64,000 nt of DNA from Dermanyssus gallinae (GCA_003439945.1 QVRM01006041.1:1-64000), one strand, 5' to 3'; shown: positions 44,891 through 58,330, counted from the stretch's first letter. Notes: a model not told the origin generated them from the sequence alone. Program-made: numbers and translations.

Positions 44891-45480
44891 TCATATTGGC
44901 TTTAACGTTTCAATAGCGATTGGCTGACTTCTGTACTGCGGTGACAGGTCCCTGTCGGCGCAATCTAACTGCTGGCAAGTGTACAATTGAAACCATTCGC
45001 GTCCCACATGCCGAGGGGCTCTTTTACTGAAAAATTCTGGACGCTCTGCACAGCACAGTACACGACATCGTTGATGGCAATATGCTTTGAACCGGCAGGA
45101 CAGCGTATGTTCCGCTGTAGCGATAACTTTAGTCCGGCATAGGTTACAGATGTATTCTGCGCAAACAGCCTCCCCAAGCCGCAGACCCGGGACGATGTGG
45201 AGTGTGTTATTGTCTCCAGTTGCGCTGAGGGGAGGACTTGCAGCCACTTACCGCTCATTGTATCAGAACTAGCCTTAAGGCAAGCTTTTCTTTTTAATCT
45301 AGGGTTTGCTCTATAAGTGTGTTTGACTTTTTTTTTGCTGCCAGGTTGTACCAGCGCTCCCTGAGTTCTCGATCTTGGGGCTCTCCCAGCAAACTTGAAA
45401 CTCGTCCAGGGCGCTATCGGAGTCTCTGGCAGCTGAACTGGGGCGTCGTAAACTCCAATCGAAATTAATGAATCCTTCAA
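44891..45480 (-). pseudogene. Retroelement C-terminal domain relic
   Basis: Minus-strand pieces in two frames: LRLGEAVCAEYICNLC, then AEHTLSCRFKAYCHQR, then INDVVYC, KEPLGMWDANGFN, DCADRDLSPQY and PIAIETL. This order resembles a domain that follows reverse transcriptase in many invertebrate retroelements (Cys-x2-Cys, HxLSC, a His-Gln-Arg, IND, EPxGL, a W/C-D-x-T step, and PxAxETLG). The usual segment between the D-x-T step and PxAxETL is deleted. The relic at 56011-56300 carries the following part of the same domain. Confidence 0.5.
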
Positions 45481-46250
45481 TATTGTCTATGATCCCAAGA
45501 AACAAGATAATGACAAATCCACAGCAAGGCAAATTTCCAAGCCCCCGCACTCACAGAAAGGGGTGCCTGGGCCCAGGATGCAGATCCCGAGTGAACTTTG
45601 AGTAGCCGTTATTGTTGTTCCGTGCGCAGAAAACCGTCGAAACTGTCGAGAAGGTCGATTCTTGAAATTTCTGCACTACCTTGATATCGGCTTGGATCGT
45701 TGTCAGGTCTCCTGTTGCGTCATCAATATGCCACAGTTGAAACCCTGGTCAAAACTGTGCCTGTAATTCAGCCATAGCGATACAGAAAAGCTGGCCCACA
45801 CGGGACACCTTGTTGCCCCACACGCATCGACTTGAGCGTCTCCTATTGCCACAGAAGGTTAGCGGGCAGTCTATAAATCTGGTATACAGTTGGGTAAATA
45901 GCGGGTATTGGACTTCTCACAGTATTGAATAAGTGACCTCGGCAAAGCATTTTAAAGGACGTCTTGAAAGTCGAGCTGCTTCTGCTCGTCCTTTTATCCC
46001 GCACCCTAGTGGCGTGGGAGCCAATAGTTCCAAAATAGCAGTAATTGCCTTTTCCATTAAGACCTTACCGACCAGTCGATGCAGGGTTAGCCTCACGACG
46101 ATTTGTCGAATGCCTCCGTCCTTATTTTATAGGGCGATTATTGTTGTCCCGTAGAAAGTGGATGGCGCGATTTCAGAGCTGCTAGACGCTCTATTTTGTT
46201 ACGCTCGCTTAAATAATGAGGTACCCATTGGTTCAGTTTTTACACGAAAC
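45481..46250. other. No gene recognised
   Basis: No coding motif seen in any frame. Confidence 0.45.
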
Positions 46251-46299
46251 CATGAGTTGACGATGGTTGTGTGACACATCCCAAAATATATGGCTTTCT

Positions 46300-46990
46300 C
46301 ACGCGTAGTTGCCTGTTAAAATTTGCGGTGAGGCATATCAGAACGATGTGTCTCGACGAAGCAGTTGTGATGGAGGTACCGTAAGTTGTCTATCAGAGTT
46401 CAGGCCTCTTGCGTCGGACGTTCTCGCACATAGTTCGCGGTAGTACTCCCTATTGACCGCGAAAACAGGTCGCAAACATTCGATAAAGATGATTTCATTT
46501 GCAGCCAAAGAAGCAGTCAAAATAACCTTGGCGTTGAATTTCCTCTGTATGGATTTCGTTGGTGGAGTTTTGGTCTCAGTGTTGCAACCATATAGCCATG
46601 ACTTGTTTTGTGTAATCACTCTGTGGAGCAATTCAGGATCTTCTGCTGCCACCTTATTTCGGACATTTACGTGTTATTTTGTTAAAAAAATTAACATTTC
46701 AAAAGTAAACTTTATTGCTAGTCTTCTGGCGCATATAATATCGGTTAAGGCGGTTACAACTAATCCGTAAGATATCTCCAATTCGTCAGCAATATCTCTG
46801 GTATAATTTTGGCGCTTGTGGATATAATATAACGACGAACTTTTTGAAGGTTTAATTCTGTTGTTGATGTCAAAGGCATTTCCGGACGAGGTTCACTATC
46901 GGTCTCTTCTTGTCCGTGGCGAAATAGACGGTACCACGTCACGTATACGCAATGTTTCGGGATACCGCTTAATCACCATTAGTAGTTCAT
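46300..46990 (-). pseudogene. Mariner transposase relic
   Basis: The minus strand reads TWYRLFRHGQEETDSEPRP and LNLQKVRRYI (the second HTH region). A diverged middle follows, then VAAEDPELLHRVITQNKSWLY (the block holding the first catalytic Asp, here changed: D in DESW is N-K). It continues with KVILTASLAANEIIFIE and NREYYREL. The order and spacing fit a mariner transposase. Two frames and the lost Asp make it inactive. It is distinct from the relic at 19555. Confidence 0.7.
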
Positions 46991-47769
46991 CACACTTGCA
47001 CCTGCATTTAAAACATATTATTTAATTTGTAACAAAGAACTGATGCAGATTCGCATGCACATAGCGTTGAATAAAAAGCTGTTATCACCACCCGTGACGA
47101 GAACGAGGGGATCAAACACCGTCGATCTTGCAAGCAGCGTGGTGCTTGTAGAACCTAGAGCGTGGTCAGTAGTTCAGAACATATTTGTGTTGGTACATAT
47201 GTATATATGTATATACGCTAGGTTGGTAAGTAGGTATTCACGCTTCACTCAGTAATTCAGCCCATAGAGAGCCCGCGAGCCGCCCGCCTGGCTCTATACA
47301 TCTAGGCATCGCTTCGCTTCATTTAAGAACAAAATTAAATTATGGGCAGTTGTGTCCATGTTCCCGCATATCCGTATACCGGTGTGTGCCGCTGTCGAGT
47401 GGCTGTATCTCGTAGTAACTAGAGCTTGCTTGTAAGTCCGGTAGGCGACCATTTGATGAATATTTCGAAACGACGCCGACATTAGTAGCAGTAACAACAA
47501 CAGCTTATAACGAATTATATCTGCGTGAGTATTCTTTGTTCTTACCTGTGTTCTATCCTCCTTCATTTGTTCTTTATATATTTTTTATACATAGGGTATT
47601 TTGTCACTGTACCGAAATGACGGCGCTTACGGTAATATGCGTGTAATCAATCATCGTTACCATTTTACCATCAATATCCCTCAGAGAGTAGAACTCATTA
47701 AGCTGCACTCTGATTATTTGTTTGGTTAAGAGAGTTTGGCAGGCTCTTGGCGTTTCGTGACCACGTAGT

Positions 47770-48060
47770 TTTTGGACGAACGGGGTGAAATGAACCTAGA
47801 CTGTTTTCTGTGGGGTCTTTTGGAGAGCAAAGTGTTTGCCAGCAAAGTCACCCCCTTCTCTCTCTTTTACTATATATATATATATATATATATCTATTCA
47901 GATTCATAGGCTGCCTATAAACTCATCATACGCTTGGCGTCGGCAAGCAAATTAAGTGTAAGCTTATTTATATTCTATGGACATGTGAATAGAGAAACCT
48001 GTCGCATCTGGGCAACCAAGCATCCTCACACAATTTAGAAAGAGCCATTACGCGTGCCAT
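47770..48060 (+). pseudogene. Possible mariner/IS630-type transposase fragment
   Basis: NLDCFLWGLLESKVFASK matches the DFFLWG.LK.kVYA block that follows the third catalytic residue. LERAITRAI could be the following helix. An (AT)n at 47870-47892 interrupts it. Support is a single block. Confidence 0.4.
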
Positions 48061-48630
48061 ATGTGATTGCTTGGTGCGGCATCTGTCCGAAAGGCATTAT
48101 TTGACCCTATGTGTTACACTACACGGTGAATAGAGAGCGTTATATCAGCATGACCCGTAATTTTCTGCGGTCAGCTTTAGAAGGAATAGATGCAAGCGAA
48201 CTCTGATTACATGGTCACGCAAGCCACACAGCCAGTGAGACAATTGAGCTTTTGAGGATGAAGTGTCCTGGCGCAATTTGGCGTAACAGAGACATTTACT
48301 GGCTTTTAGGGTCTTACGATTTAATGCCGTTAACTTTTATATAGGTTTTTTTAAGGGTAGAGTGTGCGCTAATAATAGCTAATAATTCCACGATCATCAG
48401 AGAACTAAATCCTAGCCCTGAAGCGTGCATAACGTAGTTAAGCCTTATTTATTTATAAAGTGCTCAAAAATTGGGTGGCCCGTATATAGCTTGTAGAAAT
48501 AAACAAAGCTCACTTCATCCCCGGTATTGTTTTATTTAAAATGATATTATACATGCATATTATTTATTTCGCAATAACTTTGAAATTTAAGATGATGATG
48601 ATAATAATAATGATTATTATTATAAAACTA
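48061..48630. other. No gene seen
   Basis: No motif recognised. Confidence 0.45.
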
Positions 48631-48639
48631 TTGTCATTA

Positions 48640-49600
48640 TGCACAATTTGAACACTGTAGCAAACGTCCCACCAAGCGAAAAAGTGCAAAGCCCGCCAAT
48701 GCGTCTGGCATCTCGCTACATGCTTATTAGCGCACATCTGCGAGCAGAACCGGCAACGAAATTGATCGCCAACTTGGTGGAATCCTTGGGTCGAACATAC
48801 CAAGTGATCATGATGGCCATGCACAATGTACCTTGTGTATATGTGCCGACTAGTGCATGCCACTCCATCTCAATGCTCCCTGGCAAGGTACACACATAAC
48901 TGCGCTACCGCGTTTTTCTGCTTCTGCAACAAAAATTGCTCAAGCGGTCCTGTAAAAGGTGACCTAAGCCTGATTCTGATTGTTTCCACTGCCGGTCCGC
49001 AACCCGCTAGCAGGAACACGAAGCAATTTCCTGCCGTCCGCGGCAAGCAAAGAACACGCATCACAAATATTGTGAAGCATAAATCTTGCTGCACAAAATT
49101 TGCCGCTAAAAGATGCCCTCACATCCTGCCAAGGCTGTAGCTAAACATTGGTACAATGTTAAGCTCAAACAGACGCACTGCGGCACTCAGAGACAGTCTT
49201 CAAGAGTCTTTCACTTCTGTGCGAATAGAAGCAATAGCCGCCCGACACTTGTCGCGGATGTGCTAGGTAATGGTCGTTCCCGTATAATGTAGTTTCTGAC
49301 CGAAATACGGGAAGGAGTTGACACACTTCAACGGTTGGCCACGGCAGGGTGTTACGTCTGCTACAGCCAATCGACCCCCACGACGAAACTTAACACCTTA
49401 CAGCGAAGGTTTCTTTCGCCGACAATTCGACGAACGGCACTGCTGTCCCGGTAGGCCACTACTATGTCATCCGCATACATAACGGCGACATTTCTAAACT
49501 CCTCCCGCACAGGGCAGGATAACTCTGCGATGAGCAGGAAGAAGGCCAGGCAACTGAGATAGACCCCTTGAGGCGTCCCTACGGTTTAACTCGTTGCAAG
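48640..49600 (-). pseudogene. RT relic of the 1455-5136 family
   Basis: The minus strand shows GTPQGVYLSCLAFFL and VAVMYADDIVVAYRDS (RT motifs B and C), then HIRDKCRAAIAS, RLSLSAAVRLFELNIVPM, FVMRVLCLPRT, SRHIYTRYIVHGHHDH and FRCRFCSQMC. The last four align in order with AIRLFDLKVAPV, FLKRTLGLHTS, NRHVVTRFAVHGFHH and CICNRCGEVC of the 1455-5136 element. Frameshifts and stops are numerous. Confidence 0.7.
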
Positions 49601-51355
49601 GTGTCCTCGCTCCTTATGTTTACTTAAAATGAGCATACGTTAAAATCAGATTATATATGTATTCAAAATTAAAAACTGTAAACATCTGCTATGAGCAAAA
49701 CGAGCCGCCTGCCACGGCGTATTGTTCCCAAATTTGACTTTCCAGTATGGACGTCCAGCTTGCGGTCTGAACACCAGGAAGCAATGCTATGTATTAGTTT
49801 GCCATTCGTTGTAACAATATTCACGCCACCTTTCAGCTGTTGCCGTCAGTGAGCTTACTTTTGTCTAACATAGTAACCGTTAGTCATGTATCATAATTTT
49901 ACTTTTACTCTTTCGCAATAGACCTTTTGGAGTAATCATCGCTTTTCCTGTGACGTTTCAGAAGTTTTTCGGCCAGACTGAAGTATTCAAGGGGATCTTC
50001 CTCGTTCAGCTTCAGAGATGTAGCTGAACGGTCTTCCGCAAACAGTTATCGTTGCTAATGCTGCCGGCAGCATCTTAAGCGTTGCTGCTATATGCGTCAA
50101 CTTACGCAGACAAAATTGCTTACTGATTAGTATTGACGCCGATAACGTAAGACCCAGCGCGTTTCTCTCGGTTGCAGGGCCAGCAGAGAAAGTATTGCCA
50201 TCTACGTGGTCACGTGCGGTTTCAGTGAAGGCTGTATGTCCGTGAGTTCACTTCACCATTGCGCAGTGACATTCTGCTACCCCCTTTGATCAAAATTGCT
50301 GCTTGACGCCAATCTGCTTGCAAATACGCACATGACATTGCCATATAGTTTGGACCTTCTAGTTCTATCCCTGGCAGCCTCTGTTTAGCTAATAACCCAA
50401 AAACAAAGTACAAAGTGAGATACCGTGAACTTCCCCTGCTCCAGAATCCTCCCGAATTCGATTTCTAGGCTGGACTTTGGTAAATGTCATTGCGTATTGC
50501 GTTACGGTATTCAACAAAAGTTCACCTGCTGAAGGTTATATGAGTTGTTGTTATTTTTTCGGCGCCTCAAGATCGACGCAATTGTGCTTACGTATTACGC
50601 CGAGATTGCCGTGCAGTTTCAGAAGATTTATAGATCTAACATGACGAAACGTTTAACTCGCTGTAAGTACATCTTTCTTATGTGCATGACGTATGCACCG
50701 TTATTATTATCATCTCATACAATGGCTCTTTGTTGTACAGTGGCTTTGAAGTGGTATCCAAGCGAAAGTGAGATAGGCTGTGCGGCAGCAACCGGCATAA
50801 CTTTAATATATGATCTATGGTGATTGTCGTATGTGCCCTCTTTGGCAGTTTACTCGGCAAACAATTCGTTAATCATATCATATCATAATCAATAAGTTCC
50901 GCAAGGGCTACGGCTTTGGGTTAACGGGTCTATAAGCCCGTATGACAAAAAATAGCCCAATTGAGTTAACTTTTAATTTGATGAAGTCCAACTATTGTTG
51001 CATTTCCAAGCATAACGATGCTTTGAAACGGTATTACTTCTTGTAAAACAATTTTGAATCGTATTATATTTGTAGCATTGACATCCATACGGCTAGACAC
51101 ATTGTTTACGAAATGTAAGGAGATAATATATCAATACTATTATGTTGAATTCTTGGGTTTGTTCAATATGTTGAAATTTTAGTTAATAGATATGCTTTTC
51201 ATTCTCTATTTATCGAATAGAATAAAAACTTCTTGCAACCACAAGTTGAACTAGAACCCGTTTGTCATTATTCCTGAATGTGTTCATTAAGAGCGGAAAA
51301 ACAAAGTTGCTCGATTCAAGCTTGCATTATCTGGGGAATCTCTTTTTTAGAAGAA
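49601..51355. other. No gene recognised
   Basis: AT-rich DNA with no coding motif in any frame. Confidence 0.45.
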
Positions 51356-51359
51356 TATT

Positions 51360-52600
51360 AAGAAAATGCGGTTGCATGCACACACGGGCACCGCGACAAG
51401 GAAGCTCCCTGCAAGTGTGAGACTTCAACTTCTTAAAAAACGGTCATGTCTTCGTCTTTGACTCCGATTTGACTAGGAACTAGGAACTGTTTGCGCATAC
51501 TATTAAACAGTCCGGGAGGGAAGTCTTTCATTCCTGGGAGCCAAGGGGAGACGCGAGCAAACAAGAAAGCCGCTCTTGTCTTCTCCTGTAGTATATTCTT
51601 AAAAGTTTGTGACGCTTCGTTTAAGTACGAAGTAGATTCTGTTCATTTCGTGACGATGTCCCGTAGGTTAAAAGCTGTTATGTTCCTCAAAAGCTCTAGT
51701 AGGTGTGCGCGGTGCTCCGCCCATACTGGAGACCTCAACACGTGTGTGTCACCGAGTCCATCGCCACAGTAGACGCACGTGGAACTAAGGGCCTTCCCGG
51801 TCCTAGACAGGTAAAACTGGAAGTCCACGTGACCTGTGACGACCGGGTAGTGTAGAATGTTAATCCCCCCCACCCCGGTTGATTTAGCTTATAATGCGGG
51901 ATCAGGATGCGGAGGCTATCCTTATTCTAGAGCGTCCTACTCCTCCTGCAAGAGGTCGATTGTGCGCTGACGTTTTTTGTTATTTTTATAGTTATGCCTG
52001 GCCAGGCCAAAGCTCCGCACAATGCAACAGACTTGGCCGCGGACATAATGATACATTTTCTTAGCTGCCGCGGCCTATAGATATTGAGCATAAGGCGTGC
52101 GAAGTAATCGGCTGCTTTCGATGCCTTCTCCCTCACCTACCGCACTTGTTCAGTACCACGAAGGCCCCTGTTAAGAGTAACCATAACTACTTTATTTTGT
52201 TGACCAGTGCGATCTCCTGGTACTCTAAGCGGAGGTGAAGGGCAGGGCATTTTCTCCGGCCTAATAGGGGTATCGCCGTGTCTTTAGAAGGGGTGAGGGC
52301 AAGCCCCGCCTGCTTGCATCCAGCGGGCGACATTAGCAAGTGCCTCGTTCGCTACGGCTCTGCAACACATCAGGAGTCCAAGCCTGGACGCTTAAGATGA
52401 GGTCGTCAGCGTATGCGAGAAGTCGTAGGTGACGAGAAGGCGAAAAGTTGTGGACTCGTCGTCGTAGATGGAGGCCCATGCAGGCCTTTAGGGACTCGCG
52501 AAACTCGGCGGCTCCCTGGCGTCTCACCGGCGGGCGCAGTGTTGAAGGTGTTGGTCTCAGGCTGGTCATCCCGTGGAATTCAATTCGATATAATGGCCGC
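51360..52600 (-). pseudogene. R1-like ORF2 relic and 3' end
   Basis: From 5' to 3' on the minus strand: LLAYADDLILSV (RT motif C), then REKASKAADYFARLML and SAAKSVALCGALAW (compare SAKARKVASNLARLM and TAAESVALYGAPAW in the complete element), then HYPVVTGHVDFQFYL, CVYCGD and DTHVLRSPVWAEHR (C-terminal zinc finger). The 3' untranslated end near 51361-51425 matches that of the relic at 63158-64000. Confidence 0.75.
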
Positions 52601-52668
52601 TTAGTGATTATTTACAGCGGATTGCAGTGCTGTGTGCGCTGATGAGAAGTCAAACGCGCTATATTTAT

Positions 52669-53280
52669 TTATTGGCTCTTACACAGGAGACATGTTACAA
52701 CAGGTGGTATATAGAATTTCATATCTAGAACAAAAACTGTGTACAAAAGCGAAGAGGCGCAGCAGTTTCCGAGAGGGGCACGCATTGTTTTAGCTGAGAA
52801 TGTTTCAACAGCAGTCCACTCATTTCGAGGTAAATTAAAATTGCCAACAATGGTTACGGGACTGTCAATTAACGGTAGAACATGATAGCGTCGCGTCATT
52901 CACAAATCCGTTCCGTGCGCCGAGAGAGTGTCCCCGGCGTTTGATACGTAAAAACAACACGGACGAGTCCTTTTGTGCGGAGTGAGCAGTTCAACTGCAA
53001 ATGTCTGCCAGGTAAGTCGTACGACCTTTAATCGCGCTGAGACAATTATACACACCCTGGATGGAGCCACTGTCCAGTCGGAAAAAGAAAGTTGTTGTTA
53101 ACGGGATGTTCGGCGTCCGTTATGGCTTGATGGAACCAGGTTTCGCAAAGAAATATGAGATCAATGTTGTTGGTTACATTATACGGTCAAATATAGTTTA
53201 CGGCACCTTGTTTGGCTGTGCGTCTTTGAGGCATTGTTTGGAGCTTACCTCAGTTCAGACACATGCAGTTTAATCGTCCT
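52669..53280 (-). pseudogene. Endonuclease relic of a CR1/Jockey-like element
   Basis: Minus-strand pieces: LNCMCLN near the start, VTNNIDLISLFRN, then PVTIVGNFNLPRNEW and FVLDMKF. They match the order of the endonuclease blocks NxRSLxN, IDIIxxxETW, GDFNLPxxxW (first D changed to N here) and LDL. It lies just upstream of the R1-like relic on the same strand but belongs to another family. Confidence 0.55.
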
Positions 53281-55370
53281 GCATTGAGACCAGCGCTGTC
53301 CGGGGATTTGGGGATCCGATAGAGAGACACCGACTGGGCTGGTGTCATCGCACTTTTTGATCACGTTCTCTCGCGGGAGACGTCCAAAGGAAGCCTTTAT
53401 GATGGCCCCAAACTTTGGAGCTTAAAATCTAGCACAAAAAAAAAAGTTTAAAAAAAAAACTTTTTTTAAACAGATTGACGAGTATGTGTTGTAATGTAAT
53501 CGAAGTTTCCTGGATAGTGATGGTTTCAGATTGGTCGCAGAAAGGAAATGATGATTCCTATTTGGTCGCAACACACCCTAGGAATGCCCTAGGATGTGGT
53601 ACTAGGAGCGATGCTAGAGACAAATATCTGGGCAATAGCAGACATCAGGTTGTTAGCTGACGAGGCTGTGCCGAATATAGCAGCCCGATTATGACTCTCT
53701 GAGCGCCTGCGCTTGATCGAACGCGAACGTTCTCCACTCTCAATGTTCGTCAACGCTACTGCTCTTGGCTGCATCGGGGCACATGTGATCTTGCGTGTCT
53801 GCACGCAACTGTGGCATCGCGTACCACACGCTCTTTAAACTACGACGCGAGGGTGTTTAACATTTGAATTGCCCGGTGAAAGAAGATAACTTGCGCCGTT
53901 TGGCAATTTAATCTTATTTATGAGCTTTGCTATAGCATACTGGGTAGATATAACGGGTGTTTGCATGCCCAAATGTTGTGTGGTTCATTTCCGCACTTTG
54001 TGAAGCACCTTTTAGTCTTTTTATTATAAGTACTCTATTTTTGTTGTTGGCGAGTCTAAGCTCATTCGCGGCCGTTATTTTTCTTTTTTTTTTTATTTTC
54101 TCCTGGAACAGCAATGTAATCAGATACAAATAATATTTTAAAAATCTACCAATGCCCTGTAATAAAAAACGTAATTTTTTCAGGTCCTAGAAAAATCTGC
54201 TATCTTTTCAGCAATAAGCTTAAAACATACTTACTAACACGGGGAGCACTTCGATATTACTACTATTAAGAGACTGGAATGAATTGTGTTCCCGAGACAG
54301 TTTTTTTTAAAAATCTAATATAGAAAAACGTAACACAAATATAACTATTGCTAACATACAGCAAAGTACATATAAATCATTGTGTTGGTTATAATTTGCT
54401 GCATAACTATAATTTGGTCTTGCAATTAAAATTCGAATTTACCTCGGTATCAAATACAACAAGAAAGTAAAACATTATAAGAATATATATAGAAGTGAAA
54501 CTAACAAGGTGGGGCTCATCAAATGCTTTACTCATTTTACTTATTCTCACAAACCTGTAAGTTTACATAATTATATCGTAAAGAAATCATACAGACCTAC
54601 TTGGTTGATTCGCAGGAACGCTTAGCCTTTGTTTTTGTGTTACAATCGTAGCATTATTGCGCAATTTACTTTGGCATAAAGGTTTACTAACTAATATTAC
54701 AGATCTACACTAGATGCCTGGAAGGGACGTGTTTGAACGCTAAGGTTACCTTCAGAGGTTCGTAAAAGGCGCATGCAGAAGTAGGCAGAAGCCGCATACA
54801 GCAGAGGGCTGTCTCCGCATAGAGCTAAGACTCCACATACAAATTATTTTACGCAAACTACCAAGTTGGAGCACAGCTTAGTCTAAGCGAAAAGTTCGTC
54901 ACCTACGTGAAATAAATTCTAGACATAAAATAAACCTAGTTGAGCAAATGCATGATATGTGCATGATATTTCTCTTGAAAGCAGTATCATTGCATGATCG
55001 TCATGGATTACCGGCGATAGAATGTTCTTGGCTAGGGAAATGCTGCGGGATACTCCCAGTTGCTATGATTTGAATCTTGCTTAATGAGGGAAATTGCTTT
55101 TACGGACATCTACATCTACCTGTAGTCTGGGACTCACAATGTTCTAAATATCCTACACACTAAAACCTAGGCCTCCTCCGAGTTCTCTCAAAGTGTCTAA
55201 AACTACTTGTCTACTATATCAAATACCTGAATATTGAATCACGTTCGTTCTAAGCTACCTAGAAGTAGAAAAAAAAAAACATTTATAAAGTGGTTGTATT
55301 TAATTCCACCCCTGCGTCCCCTACGGGCTTGGAATGGTCGTGACGCATATCTTTAATGGACCAAAGGATA
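53281..55370. other. No gene seen
   Basis: AT-rich DNA without recognisable coding sequence. A short poly(A)/poly(T) pair lies at 53437-53470. Confidence 0.5.
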
Positions 55371-55373
55371 GAC

Positions 55374-55600
55374 GTGTTGAGATATCTAAAGTTTCCGCAG
55401 CAATCCTTGTGAGAGGATAGCCGCTTACTCCCAGCAGTATGGTTTATCTATTTTCAATCAGCATGTTTAAAGAAAATTCGATTAATAACGAGGATCGAGT
55501 CGGCGACGCCCCAGTAGATAGCACCCATGTGGCATAGCATACCGCAAAGACGCCCTTCAATTGCGACGCTAGACTTTTTCACAATTTATTTCCCTGACGA
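55374..55600 (-). pseudogene. Possible Tc1-type HTH relic, copy 2
   Basis: The minus-strand frame reads LLGVSGYPLTRIAAETLDIST, resembling the helix-turn-helix of Tc1-type transposases (G-x4-IA-x2-L-xIS). Its DNA matches 11455-11560. Confidence 0.35.
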
Positions 55601-56010
55601 GAGAAGATTACGTGCGCCATTCGCAATTCACCTTTAATTTATGAGCTAGGTTCACATAAAATGCGTTATTTTTTCCAGAGCTGAGTTGTCTCCACCATTC
55701 GAGGTTTTCGTTACCTTCTTATATATTATTATAGATTCCACCGTGCGCCACTCACTGAGTTTTAGACTCTCATCCCTGTGACATAAGTTATGGCTACCCA
55801 CAATCTCAATAGCGAGATGCCCTGCAAATGTGAATGCATTTTTTCGTAACGTTGGCAAGAGCAGATGTGTCCCAATATCTTAATGCCAACAGCTTTTTCA
55901 AGAGCCTTATCTTAAATTAAACTAACTCTGTTCATTCACAGTATTATTTATTTATAAGTTCGTTATGTTAGCACTTTGGAGTGGACAATTGTCCCCGTGC
56001 AAACGTGTGA

Positions 56011-56331
56011 TTACGGGTTCTCTAACCCAGGGTTAGCCCAGTTCAGCAATGTGCCCCGAACAGACGCTGCATTTCCTTGTTGGATGTCAAGCGACAGCCT
56101 CTGACACAAGAATTCGGATGCTCTCGAGTCTCCTGTTGAAAGATTAAGGCTTCTGCCTACGCGTTGAATCAGTTTGAGTGTAAAGGGGCCTGCAGTTCCC
56201 ATAGTCTCGAACGCCAACGGACAAAATTCGTGCGGATAATCCACACTGGAATATTTCCTGCATTTGTTAGCCTCAGCTAACCTGGAAGCATGACCTGCTC
56301 GGACCCTGTTCATTATACTTAATTTGAACAA
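56011..56331 (-). pseudogene. Retroelement C-terminal domain relic, distal part
   Basis: 106 open codons reading AEANKCRKYSSVDYPHEFCP, then LAFETMGTAGPF, GRSLNLSTGDSRASEFLCQR and LSLDIQQGNAASVRGTL. The KYssl, P.a.ETmG and QRLSL.IQ.GNAAS.xGTL blocks are characteristic of the extreme C-terminus of the domain seen at 44891-45480. No stop within it, so decay is modest, but nothing upstream is recognisable. Confidence 0.55.
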
Positions 56332-57669
56332 AATAAATATAACTTAACAGATCATCCGGAACACCTTAAGTTCTTTTTAAAGTTACTTAAAGCGGCAACA
56401 TTTTGTTCGCATGCCGTACCGCGCTTTTTGTTGCTCAGCGTAAGTATGAGCATGATATTTCCCATTTCCAGATGGGCGGCCGTGTAAAGATGAGCACTAG
56501 AAATATCAATAACTTAACTTGAAGCCACTTTTAAAACAAACTAGTCATGGCTGATAAATGTAAGCAACACAGTCCGTACGCGAGAGACCTACGGATCAAA
56601 ACGAAGTGAAATCGCAAAGTAGAGTTCGTAGCTAAGCATATTGGATTCATTAGTCAGCAATGAGCAAGAGCGAGGGTATTGAAAAAGAGGGAAAATTGGT
56701 GAAATTGAGAGTAACCAAGTTATATACAAACAAATGGAAATTGGTGATGGGCTCCAGATCGGGTTTGGCAGGAATAGGTGGAAAGAAAAAGCGGGAAAGG
56801 GCAGGGTGGAATGAATACACGATAGTTCAAGAGCGAGTGGACTTTTGGCAAAGCATCGTTCCAAGATCCAATTCCTGTGAGTGCAAGTTTACTATTTATA
56901 TAGAAACAAACGTTACTGTGTATGGCTTCATTATGTATAATTGACTTCTTATAGCTGTGAGGGCAATTGTTTATTCCTAACATTTTGCGGTACTAAAAGC
57001 GTTTATTATTTTGCTCATAGACAGATCCAATATTTACGATATGGATATGCTCAAATGCAGTCTTAATCTAAACGCACTTCGTTTTTGATCTAGAATAAGA
57101 GATTAACAAGTCGCGAATAATTTGCTAAACCAATGCAGTGGTATGAGTCTAACCTTTGCGCGGTGCTGCAATCGTGAAGAGAATTTACGCATATCTGTGC
57201 GTATGCATGTATGTATCTGCAGATGAGAGTACAGTGAAAAAATACAACATTTAAAGGCATTGGAATTTTTTTTTCCAATTTTCCAATCTACTGGTAGCTC
57301 TGAGTTCAGCAATGTGACGATACGTTCTTGCACTCCAAAAACTCGGGAATCTCAAGGCAGGAAAGCCTTGACCCGAATCAAACAACTGACTCAAGTTTAT
57401 ATTTCTTCGTTAAGTTAAGCTTACTGTTTACTCGAATAGTATTTGTATGTACTACATTTATTCTGTCATTTAAGTTTACGCTTCAGCCTATGGTCCTGCG
57501 GCGGAAAGTGTTTATGTTTTCTCTGTTTGGCAACTTTGAGCCGGCCTACATATGTGCGTTTGTAGGTAGCATTTGATTATCAGCAGATTGTCGTCGTAAT
57601 AGCTCGTGCTGCTGGGATTTGCGCTAGCCCCTCCATTTCACGTCACATCTCACACATCTGTTCCGCAGC
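56332..57669. other. No gene seen
   Basis: AT-rich DNA with short open frames lacking domains. Confidence 0.45.
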
Positions 57670-58330
57670 GCTAAGCTGATGAGACGAGCAGCCAAAAGGC
57701 AGAAGCATTCTGAGCCAAAGTCTGACTCGGCGCTAGAACAAACTCGGGTGCGACACCGCACAGCAGAGGACAGCTCCAATGGTTGCGACTCGAATCGACC
57801 GGAGTCGGGTCCCTGCCCCAGTCCGACCTCAAGCCTGCCGCCGAGGTCGGAAACCCGAGGTCGGCGCCAAGGATTTGGACGGCGGACTTTGACGGCACAC
57901 ACCGTAACGCCAAGCTTGAACGATGCTTCGACTCAGGCCGACTGGGACAAAGTGAAAGCGTGATTGTCGACAGTGCAAAGACGGCAAGTTCGACCATACC
58001 AGCTTCGTCGTGTGGATGGTCTCGTAGCCAATAGTGCAAATGTTGTTGTTAGAATGCGCAAGGGTCGATGCATTCTCTGTTGTAGACAAACAGTCGACAG
58101 GGCCGTGCCGACCGATGCCGAAACCTGGGCCGACGCTTATAGATGCCCACAGAACAGCGCAAGAAGATTGTCACTGCAAAACGAATTGACAACAACACAT
58201 TTTCCGATAAGAATCGTAAAAATCACACGAATTGCACGCCGACAATTGGAACGAGAGAGAGAGAGAGAGCTAGAGAACGCCGACGCCGGTTACCCCTGTT
58301 CTGTGCCAGATCAAGATGATTCCTGGAAAC
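57670..58330. other. GC-richer island with overlapping open frames
   Basis: A frame at 57679-57963 starts ATG (MRRAAKRQKHSEPKSD) and another runs 57964-58449. Both are charged and without domains. The opposite strand is also open for 122 codons, which argues for base composition rather than a gene. It could be an exon or element piece I cannot identify. Confidence 0.3.
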
